Notes under the pieces: model-generated
What the model was told of the DNA's origin: nothing
The model's database searches: none
Seen by the model: the letters and a program-made list of their open reading frames with translations, nothing else
Virus record (IMG/VR): IMGVR_UViG_3300027906_000078
Coordinates: 1-31,890 of that record
Reading direction: 5' to 3' (one strand)
Origin: a virus
DNA length: 31,890 nt
Part shown: positions 1 to 5,127 of the stretch, one piece after another
How positions within the stretch are numbered: position 1 is the first letter of the stretch
Layout: each line of letters starts with the position of its first letter
Position numbers and translations under genes: made by a program

Positions 1-44
1 ATTATCGGAGTATACAGTGTAAGGTTTACTGCAGCCGCGCATAT

Positions 45-239
45 CTACACCTTGATCGGCGGAACTAAACCGCCGTCTTTATATTTCCGTACCAAACCAC
101 CTTTTGACATCTTTTTACCCTTGGGTGCTTCTTTCCTAGGGTCAAAACCTTTTGATAGAAAAAATTGCAACAGGCTCATGCTATCAGAGGCTGGGCCATC
201 AAAATACTCTGCTCTTAAGTCTTTTTCTTTATTGGTCAT
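45..239 (-). CDS. Small conserved phage protein, 64 aa, function unknown
   Basis: Encodes a 64-aa charged protein with no membrane segment. Its C-terminal third is a Gly/Lys-rich tail with the repeated pattern GGLVRKYKDGGLVPP, a type of tail I associate with small proteins near terminase and structural genes of marine podoviruses; its function is unknown. The ATG at 239 is preceded by GAGGG about nine bases upstream on the minus strand. The gene lies downstream of the large terminase in the same direction, but a terminator-like hairpin stands between them, so it may have its own promoter. The opposite-strand frame over the same bases shows no supporting motif. I am fairly confident it is real and do not assign a role. 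Confidence 0.65.
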   Translation of the reverse strand: MTNKEKDLRAEYFDGPASDSMSLLQFFLSKGFDPRKEAPKGKKMSKGGLVRKYKDGGLVPPIKV

Positions 240-307
240 TCGGTAAACCCTCTTTTTATATACCTACAGTGTACACTTTAGCTTATACATGGCAACAAGT
301 TTCAACG

Positions 308-353
308 CAAGTAAAAGAAATTACCCCCTGCAGGGGCAATCTGCAGAGGGTAA
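308..353 (-). terminator. Intrinsic terminator downstream of the large terminase gene
   Basis: On the minus strand, 22 bases after the terL stop, a 13-bp stem (321-333 pairing with 341-353, one mismatch) with a 7-base loop is followed by a T-rich tract, TTTCTTTT. The arms contain CTGCAG. Position, stem strength and trailing T run fit rho-independent termination of the packaging operon. It is not followed by a comparable T run on the plus strand. Confidence 0.6.
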
Positions 354-374
354 GAGAGGTAACTATGAAGGTTG

Positions 375-1760
375 TCAAGTCCAGCCTGCCGCCGCAACTC
401 TTCTAACGTCTCTACGTTGCAGCATAACCGAACCCTCACCTGCAGTTGATACATGCAACATGAAGTATTGTAAAGCTTCAGCTACATGCGAATGTTTATT
501 TTTATCTATTGTGCCATTTTTGTAATGAAATCTATAACCACCCATCATAGCTGCTTTTAACTGTGAGCATCTAGGATCTACTAAAAACGCGCTGTCGCCG
601 TCTACATGTCGCATCAGGAAGTCATCTACCGCAGACAAACGTGCTGACACGTTGTTCGTCTTGGCTGATATAACTCTGAAACCTTCTGCTCTAATTATGT
701 CAACTGCCGAACGTTCATCTGTTTGCGCCCGCTGAATACCGGCTGGATCGGTCACAATCAGTATAGGCGCTCCGCTAAAGCGTTCATACAGGATAGGTTT
801 GAGAATGGTGCGGACAAATCTCTGTATTCCCATGTCGAAGGACACTGCCTCATCGAGAACTAAGACTCGTCCGCGAGGGTCTTGTTGCCCTATAATAGCA
901 GCTGGTGTCAAGCCCAAATCCATACCGACAACGACAGGGCGCACACCATTAAGAATAGGCTGCAAAGCTTCATTGGCCATGTGATAGTCTGGCCTGAAAT
1001 ACTTGTAGACTGGCTGTCCTGCCGAGCTAAGTCCGTACTCTCCGTCAATGAATACTCTGATATATTCTTCGCTACGTCCTTGGGTGTCATAATATCCATC
1101 TGGTAAATTCTCCACATTTTCGGCATGGATGCTTCGCCCAGACGGCTGTTTGAACACATCCCACCCGTTATCATTTACACTGACCCCATCCTTCGGATCA
1201 AGTTTCTCCATCTGATAATACCACCATGTATCCATAGTCGGGGGGTTAGTGTCACCCCACATACCGTGCCATGATGGCCCGCCGTCTTTCTTAGATGGAA
1301 AACGCCCGATACGTTTAGACATCGCGTCTACAATCTCGGCGTTAATATCTCTGCACTCGTTAAACCACGCAAACGTAAGCTCTAATGAGTTCAGGTTTGC
1401 TACATCGTCTGCATCGTCGAGCGCACGAAACATAATCTCGCACTCAACATCGCCTACCTTAAAGAAATAAGTTTTAGTTGTACGCATAAACTGACCGCAC
1501 GGGCCAGGTGGAAACCAGTCAAGAAACGTTTTAATCGTCGTATCTGTCAGCTGACGTACAGTTTCACGCACAACAGCGCACCGCGATTTGCGTATACCCT
1601 GTTCGTTCGGCTCCTGTGCACTCGCCCGCCGCACAATTTCAAAACAACTAGCGACAGACTTACCAGACCCAACCGGCCCCATAAGCACCCGCATCTTAGA
1701 ATCTGACTGCATAAACTTCGTCGCAGTCATAGACGGTGTAAAGTCAATATCGAGAGGCAC
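375..1760 (-). CDS. terL: Terminase large subunit (packaging ATPase and nuclease)
   Basis: The motor that pumps phage DNA into the prohead and cuts it. Of 461 aa, the N-terminal ATPase half has a Walker A GPVGSGKS at residues 28-35 and a Walker B region ending in TFAWFNE with the likely catalytic Glu at about 135. The C-terminal half is an RNase H-like nuclease with the first acidic residue in VVVGMDLG (Asp281), a second in VTDPAG (Asp338) and an AEAL helix near the C-terminus. Length is normal for podovirus terminases. The start is GTG at 1760, supported by GGAGGA eight bases upstream, inside the preceding gene (17-bp overlap). It is the last gene of a minus-strand packaging operon and is followed by a hairpin terminator. 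Confidence 0.93.
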   Translation of the reverse strand: MPLDIDFTPSMTATKFMQSDSKMRVLMGPVGSGKSVASCFEIVRRASAQEPNEQGIRKSRCAVVRETVRQLTDTTIKTFLDWFPPGPCGQFMRTTKTYFFKVGDVECEIMFRALDDADDVANLNSLELTFAWFNECRDINAEIVDAMSKRIGRFPSKKDGGPSWHGMWGDTNPPTMDTWWYYQMEKLDPKDGVSVNDNGWDVFKQPSGRSIHAENVENLPDGYYDTQGRSEEYIRVFIDGEYGLSSAGQPVYKYFRPDYHMANEALQPILNGVRPVVVGMDLGLTPAAIIGQQDPRGRVLVLDEAVSFDMGIQRFVRTILKPILYERFSGAPILIVTDPAGIQRAQTDERSAVDIIRAEGFRVISAKTNNVSARLSAVDDFLMRHVDGDSAFLVDPRCSQLKAAMMGGYRFHYKNGTIDKNKHSHVAEALQYFMLHVSTAGEGSVMLQRRDVRRVAAAGWT

Positions 1761-1953
1761 TCTCGTCTTCCTCCAGTTTATTTAACGCGTTTGAAAGCTC
1801 TTCTGCCGACATGTCAAGTATAGACTTCTGCTCCCAAGGCGGAGTCGCTAGCGTTATGATTTTCTTAGATGGATCTACAGACTGTCGTCTATAGGCCAAC
1901 CATTCTTTTTCCTGCGCTGTCCAGCGCCTTGGTTGGCGTTTTTTCTTATTCAT
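1744..1953 (-). CDS. Small basic-acidic protein between zinc-ribbon protein and terminase, 69 aa
   Basis: A 69-aa protein with a Lys/Arg-rich N-terminus (MNKKKRQPRRW) and an acidic C-terminus. I do not recognise a family. The ATG at 1953 overlaps the stop of the upstream gene as ATGA and has GGGGTGG a few bases before it; a GTG nine bases earlier (1962) is a weaker alternative. The 3' end overlaps the terminase start by 17 bases and carries its ribosome binding site, so the two are probably translationally coupled. Given its place it could help packaging, but that is inference from position only. Confidence 0.6.
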   Translation of the reverse strand: MNKKKRQPRRWTAQEKEWLAYRRQSVDPSKKIITLATPPWEQKSILDMSAEELSNALNKLEEDESASRY

Positions 1954-2243
1954 CCTGGCCACCCCATTTTATTAGACAAGTCCGTATACTCATCCAGCCA
2001 TGTGATATCCCCACAGGCTTTACACCAGTTCCACTGTGTTGTCTCTGCACCGCAATGCGGACAAGTCTGTTTAAACTGTTGTTCATCTAAAGCAAGCAGA
2101 TGATCAGGATTGTCGAGGAGAGTTATTGCGTAAGGACTAGTTAATGTCTTCTTCCTCCTGATCATCTGCTTGTATCGTACACCCAGTTGCGTGAGAACTC
2201 TCGCGCACCGTTCGCACTCATCCAGCGTCGAGAAAGTGGCCAT
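1950..2243 (-). CDS. Zinc-ribbon protein of the packaging operon, 97 aa
   Basis: The C-terminal half has a four-cysteine zinc ribbon, CPHCG at residues 61-65 and CKACG at 74-78, the kind of knuckle used for nucleic-acid or protein contacts. The N-terminal half is helical and basic and contains a further Cys pair (CERC, 10-13). I chose the ATG at 2243, which overlaps the small terminase by only 26 bases and has AGGGG about nine bases upstream. An in-frame ATG at 2375 would add 44 residues, but all of that extension would lie inside the small terminase gene. Its position between terS and terL suggests a packaging accessory or DNA-binding role; function not known. Confidence 0.65.
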   Translation of the reverse strand: MATFSTLDECERCARVLTQLGVRYKQMIRRKKTLTSPYAITLLDNPDHLLALDEQQFKQTCPHCGAETTQWNWCKACGDITWLDEYTDLSNKMGWPG

Positions 2244-2724
2244 CTTCTGCCCCTTGTACCTCTCCGTGAATCTCGTCAATAGGTTCGTGATCAATGACAC
2301 TCGCTGTGTGGTCTTGACCCCCGAGGTTAATTGTAATTTTAACTCCACCGCCTGCTGCCTCCGTATTAGCCTCATTCTTTGGTTCTAGGCCACCCCACTT
2401 TACTGTTGATTTAATTAGGTCTGCTTTTACAGCTGCAGAAACATCTGAGCTATGAATTAAAGTCCAGCTTGTTGTCAGGAGTTCTTCTGCCTGTGCTCGG
2501 GCCTTTAGTTTGAACGTCATGCCTTTTTCACGAACCTCTTCGCGGTATGACTCGACCTTCTTTAAAAACACGGGATCTTTATTAAATATCAAAAGATTAC
2601 TGGCGTCTACGCTGTGCCTGTCTTTAACTTCATCTAAAGTTTCACCGCTGCCTTCAAGCATAAGAGCCATATCGAAAGCTAGGCGGTCTGACCATTTTGT
2701 ATGTTTTAACGGTAGTGTGTCCAT
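2218..2724 (-). CDS. terS: Probable terminase small subunit
   Basis: A 168-aa protein, first in the minus-strand operon that ends with the large terminase. The first ~60 residues look like a helix-turn-helix region (LAFDMALMLEGSG..LDEVKDRHSVD), followed by a long helical segment and an acidic, Gly-rich C-terminus. That is the usual layout of small terminases, which recognise the packaging site and load the large subunit. The assignment rests on this layout and on synteny. Two starts are possible: ATG at 2724 (chosen) and an in-frame TTG at 2760. Neither has a good ribosome binding site, and the TTG lies inside a TTGACA that could be a promoter -35 box. Confidence 0.7.
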   Translation of the reverse strand: MDTLPLKHTKWSDRLAFDMALMLEGSGETLDEVKDRHSVDASNLLIFNKDPVFLKKVESYREEVREKGMTFKLKARAQAEELLTTSWTLIHSSDVSAAVKADLIKSTVKWGGLEPKNEANTEAAGGGVKITINLGGQDHTASVIDHEPIDEIHGEVQGAEDGHFLDAG

Positions 2725-2760
2725 AATAGGAATGTAGTTCGTAAGCCACAGGGCTGTCAA
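2725..2760 (-). promoter_or_regulatory. Candidate sigma70-like promoter for a leaderless terS transcript
   Basis: Read on the minus strand, TTGACA (2760-2755) is followed after 18 bases by TACATT (2736-2731), then six bases and the terS ATG at 2724. If used, transcription would begin at or next to the start codon, which would explain why the ATG lacks a ribosome binding site. The -10 matches only four of six consensus bases. The alternative reading is that the TTG of TTGACA is itself the start codon. Confidence 0.25.
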
Positions 2761-2870
2761 GAAACTTTCAAAACTTTACACCTTTATTTTTTCGGCTCTT
2801 GTTATATGAGGTTTACTTATATGGGGGCGGGGGGTGCAACGCCAGTCCATGTGCCCCCCTATGCGTGCGT

Positions 2871-2912
2871 GTATTACCTGGGAAATATTAAGTATTACCT
2901 GGGAAATATTAA
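2871..2912. repeat. Perfect 21-bp tandem repeat, two copies
   Basis: Two identical abutting 21-bp units, 2871-2891 and 2892-2912, with core ACCTGGGAAATATT. A 21-bp period is two helical turns, so a protein bound to each unit would sit on the same face of the DNA. The repeat lies in the divergent control region just upstream of an AT-rich tract and the early promoter candidate, consistent with an operator pair or iterons. What binds is unknown. Confidence 0.85.
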
Positions 2913-2946
2913 ATAATATAGCCGCTAAAAAACCTATAAAAACAGG

Positions 2947-2982
2947 CTAACTTGACATATTTGTAAAGTTAGTGCCTTATGT
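2947..2982 (+). promoter_or_regulatory. Candidate early promoter within an inverted repeat
   Basis: TTGACA at 2952-2957 is a perfect -35 box; possible -10 sequences are CCTTAT at 2975-2980 (17-base spacer) or TTATGT at 2977-2982 (19-base spacer), both weak. The -35 overlaps an inverted repeat, CTAACTT at 2947-2953 with AAGTTAG at 2966-2972, and also holds the recurrent 9-mer AACTTGACA (2949-2957). It would drive the rightward block beginning at 3072. The -35 is clear; the -10 is not. Confidence 0.35.
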
Positions 2983-2988
2983 AGATGT

Positions 2989-3003
2989 CGCTGATGATCA
3001 GCG
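2989..3003. promoter_or_regulatory. 15-bp palindrome, possible operator
   Basis: CGCTGAT and ATCAGCG form a perfect 7-bp inverted repeat around one central base. A one-base loop cannot fold as RNA, so a dimeric DNA-binding protein is the more natural reader. It lies about where transcription from the upstream promoter candidate would start, a classic repressor position. No regulator gene is adjacent; HTH proteins are encoded at 11974 and 18854. Confidence 0.4.
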
Positions 3004-3071
3004 GCAGGCGGAGGCGGGGCTTCCCACAACCCGCCACGTTATTTGAAATTGTGGGTATATAGGAGAGTGTA

Positions 3072-3434
3072 ATGAGTACACGTTCTTTTGAAGGTCGCTT
3101 CGACGTTAAACTTAACAAAGAAGCAAAGGTAATCAGCCTAGCCAAGGCAGTCAACGGTAAATATTCAGCCGAGCATGCCGAGGAAGTTGCTAAACTGGTG
3201 GTCGAAGCCGCTAAGAAGCGCAAGGCAAACCTCGACCGGTGGAGCTTTTACATCCCGGGCGTCAGTCAAAATCTTGGGGAATCCAAGGTGATGGCGGCAA
3301 CCGAGATCACAGAAGCGGTGAAGCGCGGTAACAAGCCAGTCATCAAAGCTGGCAAGTGGGGCAAGCCAAGGCTAGATCTGGTAAATCCAGACGCACCGAC
3401 CGGCAAGCGTAACGACAATATAGTTACTCTTTAA
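3072..3434 (+). CDS. Early small protein, paralogue A, 120 aa
   Basis: First gene of the rightward block, with AGGAGAG before the ATG. I do not recognise a family. It is clearly paralogous to the 123-aa protein at 4521: both start with an S/T-rich segment then FEG-x-F, share RW-x-FYIP in the middle and end in AVKRG..PV..AGKWGKP..DNIVTL. The conserved Trp, Phe-Tyr-Ile-Pro and basic C-terminus suggest a compact fold that might contact nucleic acid or a host protein. Its codons appear richer in G and C than those of its paralogue, so the pair may not be a recent tandem copy. A GC-rich hairpin follows the stop. Confidence 0.8.
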   Translation: MSTRSFEGRFDVKLNKEAKVISLAKAVNGKYSAEHAEEVAKLVVEAAKKRKANLDRWSFYIPGVSQNLGESKVMAATEITEAVKRGNKPVIKAGKWGKPRLDLVNPDAPTGKRNDNIVTL

Positions 3435-3442
3435 CTCAACCA

Positions 3443-3465
3443 GAGGGGCGGCAAGCCCGCCCCTC
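3443..3465 (+). terminator. GC-rich hairpin after paralogue A
   Basis: Nine-bp perfect stem GAGGGGCGG (3443-3451) with CCGCCCCTC (3457-3465) and a five-base loop, nine bases after the stop codon. There is no T run after it and the next gene's ribosome binding site follows closely. An mRNA-stabilising or processing hairpin, or an attenuator, is more likely than a full terminator. Confidence 0.5.
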
Positions 3466-3483
3466 GATCAACCGGAGGCAACT

Positions 3484-3648
3484 ATGAAAGTTGAAAAACT
3501 AAGACGCTACTGTGTAGATTGGGTTGAGACTGGCACAATATACTTCAGATACTACAAAACTGAAGGTGCCGCGAAAAACTACGCTCTTCACCTGATACAC
3601 GACGTAAAAATACCAAAACACTTGGTAAACGTCACTCAGGTCAGATAG
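3484..3648 (+). CDS. Small early protein, 54 aa
   Basis: A 54-aa basic protein rich in Tyr, Lys and Arg, with a typical local ribosome binding site (GGAGGCAACT then ATG). Function not recognised. Its N-terminus MKVEKLRR is encoded by an 18-bp stretch (3489-3506) repeated exactly at 3794-3811, in the next gene, where it again encodes VEKLRR. The gene sits between two GC-rich hairpins, so each small early gene here has its own RNA structure. The strong ribosome binding site and spacing make it a likely real gene despite its size. Confidence 0.65.
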   Translation: MKVEKLRRYCVDWVETGTIYFRYYKTEGAAKNYALHLIHDVKIPKHLVNVTQVR

Positions 3649-3657
3649 CGAAGAAAA

Positions 3658-3684
3658 GAGAGCGGGCGAGCAATCGCCCCTCTC
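3658..3684 (+). terminator. Hairpin with GCAA tetraloop after the 54-aa gene
   Basis: An 11-bp stem with a single bulged C (GAGAG, C, GGGCGA pairing with TCGCCC and CTCTC) closed by a GCAA tetraloop of the stable GNRA class. No T run follows, so an RNA stability or processing element is at least as likely as a terminator. It resembles the other hairpins in this early region. Confidence 0.45.
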
Positions 3685-3710
3685 ACTAACCTAAACAAAG
3701 CGAGGAAACT

Positions 3711-3917
3711 ATGTACACTTTAGAAGAAATAAGCGACACACTAATATTAACTGGTGAAGATGTAAGATACATGTTTGACGCAACTACAACGAGAGTTGAA
3801 AAACTAAGACGTGCAATCAGAGATAATAACTTAGATTCACTACCACGCATCGCTAAGTTTGTAAGACCAACAGACAAGCGAGTGTCATGGGATCACTTCT
3901 GGACACGATCAAACTAA
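3711..3917 (+). CDS. Small early protein, 68 aa
   Basis: A 68-aa protein with an acidic N-terminal half (TLEEISDTLILTGEDVRYMF) and a basic C-terminal half. The alternation of predicted helices with a polar turn is compatible with a small DNA-binding fold, but I do not recognise a family. The ribosome binding site is GAGGAAACT before ATG. It contains the 18-bp repeat shared with the preceding gene (3794-3811, encoding VEKLRR). A strong UUCG terminator follows directly, so it ends the first early transcript. Confidence 0.65.
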   Translation: MYTLEEISDTLILTGEDVRYMFDATTTRVEKLRRAIRDNNLDSLPRIAKFVRPTDKRVSWDHFWTRSN

Positions 3918-3922
3918 GGATT

Positions 3923-3945
3923 GGGGCTTCGGCCCCTTTCTTTTT
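3923..3945 (+). terminator. Rho-independent terminator with UUCG loop
   Basis: GGGGC (3923-3927), TTCG tetraloop, GCCCC (3932-3936), then TTTCTTTTT. A short GC stem, very stable UNCG loop and T-rich tail make this the most convincing terminator in the window. It closes the first early gene group and marks the left edge of the 603-bp non-coding region. Confidence 0.88.
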
Positions 3946-4008
3946 GTGTCAAGTTTCTACTATCTGAGAGAATACTCCCATTGCTCGGGGGGTTTTGGCT
4001 CGCTCTAG

Positions 4009-4043
4009 TGTAATGTTTTAGTGCATTAATGTAATGTTTTAGT
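4009..4043. repeat. Two 14-bp direct repeats with 21-bp period
   Basis: TGTAATGTTTTAGT occurs at 4009-4022 and 4030-4043. The spacing of 21 bp is the same period as the tandem repeat at 2871-2912, though the sequences differ. The second copy runs straight into an ACTATCT motif. Iteron-like. Confidence 0.8.
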
Positions 4044-4177
4044 ACTATCTATAACGTGCCAGGACTATCTAACAATAAGTTGACACGTTATTGGGGGTTT
4101 TAGATACCTAAACTATACATTCGTATGACAGTAAGTCCATATAAATCAGTATATTAGGAGCCATATGTATAGTATTA

Positions 4178-4302
4178 GTATCTAAACTATCTAAAATATA
4201 TAGTTTTTTTTAATATACCCTTTCCTAAATTAAAATATCCAGTAATAATACTATATGAGCGTAGCGCCATATCATTGAGATTTTAGTAGATAGTTTAGAT
4301 AC
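4178..4302. repeat. Perfect 16-bp inverted repeat flanking an AT-rich core
   Basis: The left arm GTATCTAAACTATCTA (4178-4193) is exactly complementary to the right arm at 4287-4302. The 93 bases between are AT-rich, with a run of eight T near 4205. Each arm contains the ACTATCT motif seen elsewhere in the region. The arrangement could form a cruciform or serve as paired binding sites around a DNA-unwinding element. Confidence 0.85.
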
Positions 4303-4423
4303 CTTACATCTAACCCGTTGTTTATACTCATCTTCTCACTATCTGTTCTCAGTAGATACTCTCAATCTGCGCCCCCCTCTCTAGTCTGACTTTATAGATA
4401 CCTATCAAATCTAAAGGTGGGGC

Positions 4424-4457
4424 AAACTTGACATCTCGGGTCGGTTGTGTCAAGTTT
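4424..4457. promoter_or_regulatory. 10-bp inverted repeat AAACTTGACA / TGTCAAGTTT, possible operator
   Basis: Perfect 10-bp arms (4424-4433 and 4448-4457) separated by 14 bases. The same TGTCAAGTTT is found alone at 3947-3956, and the 9-mer AACTTGACA at 2949-2957 overlaps the early promoter candidate. Each arm contains a TTGACA, but I see no good -10 at the right distance, so protein binding is favoured over promoter function. It lies about 65 bp upstream of the gene at 4521. Confidence 0.5.
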
Positions 4458-4474
4458 CCGCTTGGCTTTTCGCC

Positions 4475-4489
4475 ACCCTCTTAGAGGGT
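4475..4489 (+). promoter_or_regulatory. Leader hairpin or palindrome upstream of paralogue B
   Basis: ACCCTCT (4475-4481) and AGAGGGT (4483-4489) form a 7-bp inverted repeat around one base; as RNA it could fold with a 3-base loop. It lies 31 bases before the ATG at 4521 and is followed by CTTTG. It may be a leader structure, a weak terminator or an operator. Confidence 0.35.
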
Positions 4490-4520
4490 CTTTGAAACTT
4501 AACATTAACTGGAGGTCATT

Positions 4521-4892
4521 ATGACTACATCTAAGACTTTTGAAGGTAACTTTAACTTAACATTTAACAAGACTACTGAACTGCTTGAACTAAAGCCTCA
4601 CACTGAGGGCAAGTATACTGCTGAGACAGCAGGTGAGTGTTTAGCTTCCGCTATGGCATTCTGTGATGCTAACTCTAATGCAGGATTTAATCGTTGGGAC
4701 TTTTATATCCCCAATGTTAACCAGACTATTGAGCGTGATGACAAGGTTCTTAGAGCCGAGCATGTCAGAGACGCTGTAAAGCGTGGTGATACACCAGTCG
4801 TTAGAGCAGGTAAATGGGGAAAGCCTAAGATGACTATTGCTGGTCCTGTAACACACATTAAAAAGTCTGACGATAACATTGTCACTCTTTAA
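4521..4892 (+). CDS. Early small protein, paralogue B, 123 aa
   Basis: Paralogue of the 120-aa protein at 3072, sharing FEG-x-F near the N-terminus, RW-x-FYIP, AVKRG, AGKWGKP and the C-terminal DNIVTL. Most other positions have diverged. Function unknown; the strict preservation of the C-terminal block suggests that it is the active or binding part. The ribosome binding site is GGAGGTCATT before ATG. It opens the second early gene group, right after the repeat-rich region, as paralogue A opens the first. The two copies may therefore be controlled separately by the shared AACTTGACA elements. Codons appear more AT-rich than in paralogue A. Confidence 0.8.
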   Translation: MTTSKTFEGNFNLTFNKTTELLELKPHTEGKYTAETAGECLASAMAFCDANSNAGFNRWDFYIPNVNQTIERDDKVLRAEHVRDAVKRGDTPVVRAGKWGKPKMTIAGPVTHIKKSDDNIVTL

Positions 4893-4903
4893 CATCATCA
4901 TTC

Positions 4904-4940
4904 AGGGAGCGCTACTTAGTGGCGTTCCCTTTCTCTGTTT
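4904..4940 (+). terminator. Terminator-like hairpin after paralogue B
   Basis: AGGGAGCGC (4904-4912) pairs with GCGTTCCCT (4922-4930) over nine bp including one G-T wobble, with a 9-base loop, followed by the T-rich TTCTCTGTTTCTC. Position just after the stop fits partial termination. A new ribosome binding site and gene follow within 30 bases, so read-through is probably needed. Confidence 0.5.
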
Positions 4941-4965
4941 CTCAACCCTTATTAAAGAGGTCACT

Positions 4966-5127
4966 ATGCAAGAAGTTTATTTATCAGTTACAAGGTCAGG
5001 TATACTAGGTTACTTTACAGGTAACTTCCTAGTGTGGAACTTGACTAGAGAAGAATATGATATGCCATCTGATTGGCATGTTGATAATTGTCAACGTAAG
5101 GGGTTTCTCTATGTCACCAGATCTTAA
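4966..5127 (+). CDS. Small protein, 53 aa
   Basis: A 53-aa protein beginning MQEVYLSVTRSG, not recognised, without a clear membrane segment. I place the start at the ATG at 4966, which has AGAGGT five bases upstream. The frame is open further 5', but that part overlaps the terminator hairpin and has no ribosome binding site. Its 3' end overlaps the next gene by 17 bases, suggesting coupling. Confidence 0.55.
   Translation: MQEVYLSVTRSGILGYFTGNFLVWNLTREEYDMPSDWHVDNCQRKGFLYVTRS

Larger units (their letters stand above)
2725..3071. promoter_or_regulatory. Divergent intergenic control region
   Basis: This 347-bp stretch separates the leftward packaging operon from the rightward early operon. 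I see no gene in it. It holds G/C runs (GGGGG at 2823-2827, GGGGGG at 2829-2834 and CCCCCC at 2854-2859, able to form a stem), a perfect tandem repeat (2871-2912), an AT-rich stretch (2905-2945), an inverted repeat around a TTGACA (2947-2972), a palindrome (2989-3003) and a GC hairpin (3013-3018 with 3030-3035) in the probable early leader. A ribosome binding site (AGGAGAG) precedes the gene at 3072. Confidence 0.6.
3918..4520. other. Repeat-rich non-coding region, candidate replication origin or control centre
   Basis: No credible gene in 603 bp, a large gap for so compact a genome. It contains: a terminator (3923-3945); two copies of a 14-mer 21 bp apart (4009-4022, 4030-4043); an 8-bp inverted repeat ATAACGTG/CACGTTAT (4051-4058, 4084-4091); a perfect 16-bp inverted repeat (4178-4193, 4287-4302) around a very AT-rich core with a run of eight T (about 4195-4245); six copies of ACTATCT (3959, 4044, 4064, 4186, 4338, and inverted at 4288); a 10-bp inverted repeat (4424-4433, 4448-4457); and a leader hairpin (4475-4489). 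Iteron-like repeats plus an AT-rich core fit an origin; regulatory use is an alternative. Confidence 0.5.

Noticed and set aside
364-405. 13-codon plus-strand frame with a good ribosome binding site (GAGGTAACT then ATG)
   Set aside because: It matches the phage's usual start context but is only 13 residues long and is antisense to the end of terL; probably coincidence.
908-1174. 88-aa minus-strand frame inside terL
   Set aside because: Overlaps the nuclease domain of terL in another frame and has no recognisable motif.
2871-2912. Two-copy repeat as a possible CRISPR array
   Set aside because: The units abut with no spacer and there are only two; no cas genes are present.
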